Assembly: GCA_015520145.1 (NCBI GenBank)
Contig: WAQR01000240.1
Location: 1 to 6,397 of the forward strand
Length of the DNA: 6,397 nucleotides
Source of the DNA: Candidatus Hydrothermarchaeota archaeon
GTDB lineage: Archaea; Hydrothermarchaeota; Hydrothermarchaeia; Hydrothermarchaeales; WAQR01
Direction: 5' to 3'
This document shows, in pieces, positions 5,322-6,397 of this stretch. Position numbers and translations under genes: made by a program. Position 1 is the stretch's first letter, and each line of letters opens with the position of its first letter. The notes beneath the pieces were generated by a model, which was given only the letters and a program-made list of their open reading frames with translations, had not been told where the DNA came from and ran no database searches.

Positions 5322-5621
5322 ATGAAAACCGTATCATATCCTTTAAGGATACCAAAAAAGATTATTGAACTTGCCGAGATAAGATCAAAAAAGGAGAGGG
5401 TGGACAAGTCCACTGCCCTGAAACAGTTACTGTATAAAGGTGGCGAAGAGTATCTCATAGACTTGTATAAAAAGGGAGAGATCACCATATCAAAGGCCGC
5501 AGAACTCCTGGATGTCACGATATATGATATGCACAATATCCTTGCCAGGAGGAATATCAAAGTCGGGCCTGACAAGGACCTGCTTTTAAAAAGCAGGAAA
5601 TATGCAGAGGAAGTTGTTTAA
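5322..5621 (+). CDS. UPF0175 family antitoxin with N-terminal ribbon-helix-helix-like segment
   Basis: This 99-residue protein is the likely antitoxin for the PIN protein just upstream. Residues 3-38 (VSYPLRIPKKIIELAEIRS, then KSTALKQLLYKG) look like a ribbon-helix-helix DNA-binding unit. Residues 41-77 carry the UPF0175 signature: YLIDLYKKGEITISKAAELLDVT followed by IYDMHNILARRNI, a helix-turn-helix. The C-terminal tail (to 99) is charged and could cover the toxin. UPF0175 genes are repeatedly found next to PIN genes in archaea and cyanobacteria. Here the toxin comes first, which is less usual for toxin-antitoxin pairs. The protein may bind its own promoter, where the 10-bp iterations lie. 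It converges on the regulator at 5627, with only 5 bases between stop codons. Confidence 0.83.
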   Translation: MKTVSYPLRIPKKIIELAEIRSKKERVDKSTALKQLLYKGGEEYLIDLYKKGEITISKAAELLDVTIYDMHNILARRNIKVGPDKDLLLKSRKYAEEVV

Positions 5622-5626
5622 ATTTT

Positions 5627-5827
5627 TCACTCTTCCCCAGCCATGACGAAAAGCTTTGTGTGTCCCAGGACCCGGTTTAGTTTGACTTTCCCTTCCTTTT
5701 CAAGTCCATAGAGATATTTGGATACGGTCTCTCTGCTGTAGCCTGAAAGCTCTGCTATTTCTTTGATGGATAGGTCCTGGGGATGGTGTTTTTTTAAAAC
5801 TGTAAGGATTTCGTCTTCTGTGGACAT
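5627..5827 (-). CDS. Small winged helix-turn-helix DNA-binding protein (66 residues)
   Basis: The product is essentially a single winged helix domain. Helix 1 is DEILTVLKKH (5-14). A helix-turn-helix follows, with SIKEIAELSGYS (20-31) and recognition helix RETVSKYLYGLEKEG (32-46). A short wing, KVKLNRVLGHTKLFVMA, ends the protein. It resembles MarR/ArsR-like or HTH-only archaeal regulators, with no effector domain and no cysteine pair for metal sensing. It probably acts as a dimer on a dyad. The ATG at 5827 sits at the very edge of repeat copy 2, whose palindrome lies 50-70 bases upstream, so self-regulation is plausible. No Shine-Dalgarno site is visible; AAATACTTT about 31 bases upstream could be the TATA element. 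A relic with the same C-terminal residues lies at 4736-4768. Confidence 0.8.
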   Translation of the reverse strand: MSTEDEILTVLKKHHPQDLSIKEIAELSGYSRETVSKYLYGLEKEGKVKLNRVLGHTKLFVMAGEE

Positions 5828-5940
5828 TTTGTTTCGATAAGAAGTCCTGGCACAAAGTATTTGTACTTGGTTCTTATTAATACTTAGTATTGATACGTAA
5901 AAGGTGATGGGGATGTAGAGGAAGCAGGGTTTTTTGGATT
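5827..5940. repeat. Direct repeat copy 2 (114 bp), promoter region of the 66-residue regulator
   Basis: This is the second copy of the segment at 4602-4714, in the same orientation and 1225 bases away. It fills the whole gap between the two minus-strand regulator genes apart from the T-run after the upstream one. Its left edge coincides with the A of the regulator's start codon, so the repeated unit is a complete promoter and 5' region. In this copy the plus-strand GGTGA is followed by ATG TAG, so the short ORF seen in copy 1 is absent. Confidence 0.92.
5875..5895. promoter_or_regulatory. Palindromic operator-like site in repeat copy 2
   Basis: The core AATACTTAGTATT (5879-5891) is a perfect palindrome, and the dyad extends to 21 bp with one mismatched pair (5878 against 5892). 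It is conserved exactly in the core in copy 1. Its position upstream of the 66-residue regulator suggests an operator or a combined TATA and operator element. Confidence 0.52.
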
Positions 5941-5947
5941 AAAAAAA
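5941..5947 (-). terminator. Poly-T terminator of the 92-residue regulator gene
   Basis: On the minus strand, seven consecutive T residues follow directly after the TAG stop of the regulator at 5948. T-runs of this kind end archaeal transcripts without a hairpin. The next minus-strand gene therefore probably relies on its own promoter in repeat copy 2. Confidence 0.55.
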
Positions 5948-6226
5948 CTAGCCTTTGACCTTTATCTCTCCTTTTTCATTGATTTCTACGAGGGATTTAA
6001 TCAATGTCATATTCTTGGTTACTGTCGCCTTTACCAGACCCTCATTTTTCAGCCTTGTGACATATTGGCTTGTTGTTCCATAGCCCAATCCAAGTTTTTT
6101 ACTTAGCTGGATAATATTATATTCTTTTTCCTGACAAAGTTCGATAATTTTTATTCTATTGATATTATTTAATGCTGCAAATTTTCTCCGTACTTTATCC
6201 CGTTCGTCATCATTCAATTTACGCAC
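5948..6226 (-). CDS. ArsR-like winged helix-turn-helix transcriptional regulator (92 residues)
   Basis: The protein has a charged N-terminal helix (to about 20), then NRIKIIELCQEKE, a helix-turn-helix of NIIQLSKKLGLGYG and TTSQYVTRLKNEGLV (about 37-65), and a wing with VKATVTKNMTLIKSLVEI. This is the layout of ArsR/MarR-type single-domain regulators. One cysteine is present and there is no metal-binding CxC motif, so metal sensing is unlikely. The start is uncertain. GTG at 6226 gives 92 residues with AGGT about 6 bases upstream. TTG at 6217 gives 89 residues and has a better Shine-Dalgarno site (AAAAGGTG, 6 bases away). The TATA box at 6261-6271 gives a short leader for either. It is unrelated in detail to the 66-residue regulator downstream. 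Confidence 0.78.
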   Translation of the reverse strand: MRKLNDDERDKVRRKFAALNNINRIKIIELCQEKEYNIIQLSKKLGLGYGTTSQYVTRLKNEGLVKATVTKNMTLIKSLVEINEKGEIKVKG

Positions 6227-6260
6227 CTTTTAACCTTTGCATATATGCGGATGATGGAAA

Positions 6261-6271
6261 GGTTTATATAG
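6261..6271. promoter_or_regulatory. Strong TATA box serving the 92-residue regulator, perhaps also rightward
   Basis: GGTTTATATAG is the best TATA box in the window. On the minus strand it is centred 40 bases upstream of the GTG at 6226, which allows a leader of about 15 bases holding the ribosome binding site. On the plus strand it is 26 bases upstream of the ATG at 6292, the leaderless distance, with purine-rich GGAAAGG before it as a possible BRE. Confidence 0.6.
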
Positions 6272-6291
6272 ATTGTTTGCCACCTTAGCAA

Positions 6292-6397
6292 ATGTCCATG
6301 ACATCAATACATTGTGGCGATGACATATGCCGATAATAGAACTCTTCATTTCATCAAAGCAATGGAAAAACGCAAAAATACAGGATTATTATGGTAA
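6292..6397 (+). other. Right edge: short open frames, no supported gene
   Basis: Three short plus-strand frames start here. ATG at 6292 gives 14 codons and lies at the right distance from the TATA box. ATG at 6320 gives 25 codons and stops exactly at the last base. ATG at 6328 (MPIIELFISSKQWKNAK...) is still open at the window edge. None is recognisable, so I report the stretch without choosing; the 6328 frame may be the start of a gene to the right. Confidence 0.25.

Noticed and set aside
5276..5575. 99-residue minus-strand open frame opposite the antitoxin
   Set aside because: It is the shadow of the UPF0175 gene, which has a strong ribosome binding site and a recognisable fold.
4602..5940. 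Composite transposon or IS bounded by the 113-bp repeats
   Set aside because: No transposase or recombinase is encoded between the copies. The copies are direct and lack terminal inverted repeats, and no short target duplication is evident at their outer edges.
4602..5940. CRISPR array
   Set aside because: There are only two copies, each over 110 bases and 1.2 kb apart with genes between them, and no regularly spaced short repeats.

Overview
The window looks like a chromosomal segment from a euryarchaeon, possibly a methanogen- or ANME-related lineage (the lineage is inferred from gene style only). Archaeal markers are a replication factor C large subunit, a split GMP synthase made only of the ATP-pyrophosphatase half, a tRNA-Thr without an encoded CCA, RNase HII, TATA boxes about 25 to 35 bases upstream of many start codons with no Shine-Dalgarno site (leaderless style), and poly-T style ends.

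Left half (1-4328): housekeeping genes. On the minus strand, reading right to left, are guaA-B (GMP synthase subunit B), an AI-2E family membrane protein, and the N-terminal two thirds or less of RFC large subunit, which overlaps the transporter and runs off the left edge. Divergent from guaA-B is a 204-residue anchored acidic protein with a C-terminal four-cysteine module. The two share an intergenic region centred on a 60-bp hairpin-forming inverted repeat that lies almost symmetrically between their promoters. The acidic protein converges on tRNA-Thr(GGT), which is divergent from rnhB.

Right half (4329-6397): an accessory region of small genes. It holds a frameshifted small membrane protein relic, a PIN toxin and UPF0175-type antitoxin pair, and two small winged-helix regulators. 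Two copies of a 113-114-bp direct repeat, about 96 percent identical by my hand alignment, bracket the toxin-antitoxin pair and the smaller regulator. Each copy carries a near-perfect palindrome. One copy is the promoter region of the 66-residue regulator. Next to the other copy is a short relic of the 3' end of a related regulator. The layout suggests tandem duplication of a regulator with its promoter and operator, then decay and arrival of the toxin-antitoxin module.

The best candidates for something undescribed are this palindrome-bearing promoter repeat with its small regulators, and the symmetric inverted repeat between guaA-B and the Cys4 membrane protein. Neither function can be proved from sequence alone.
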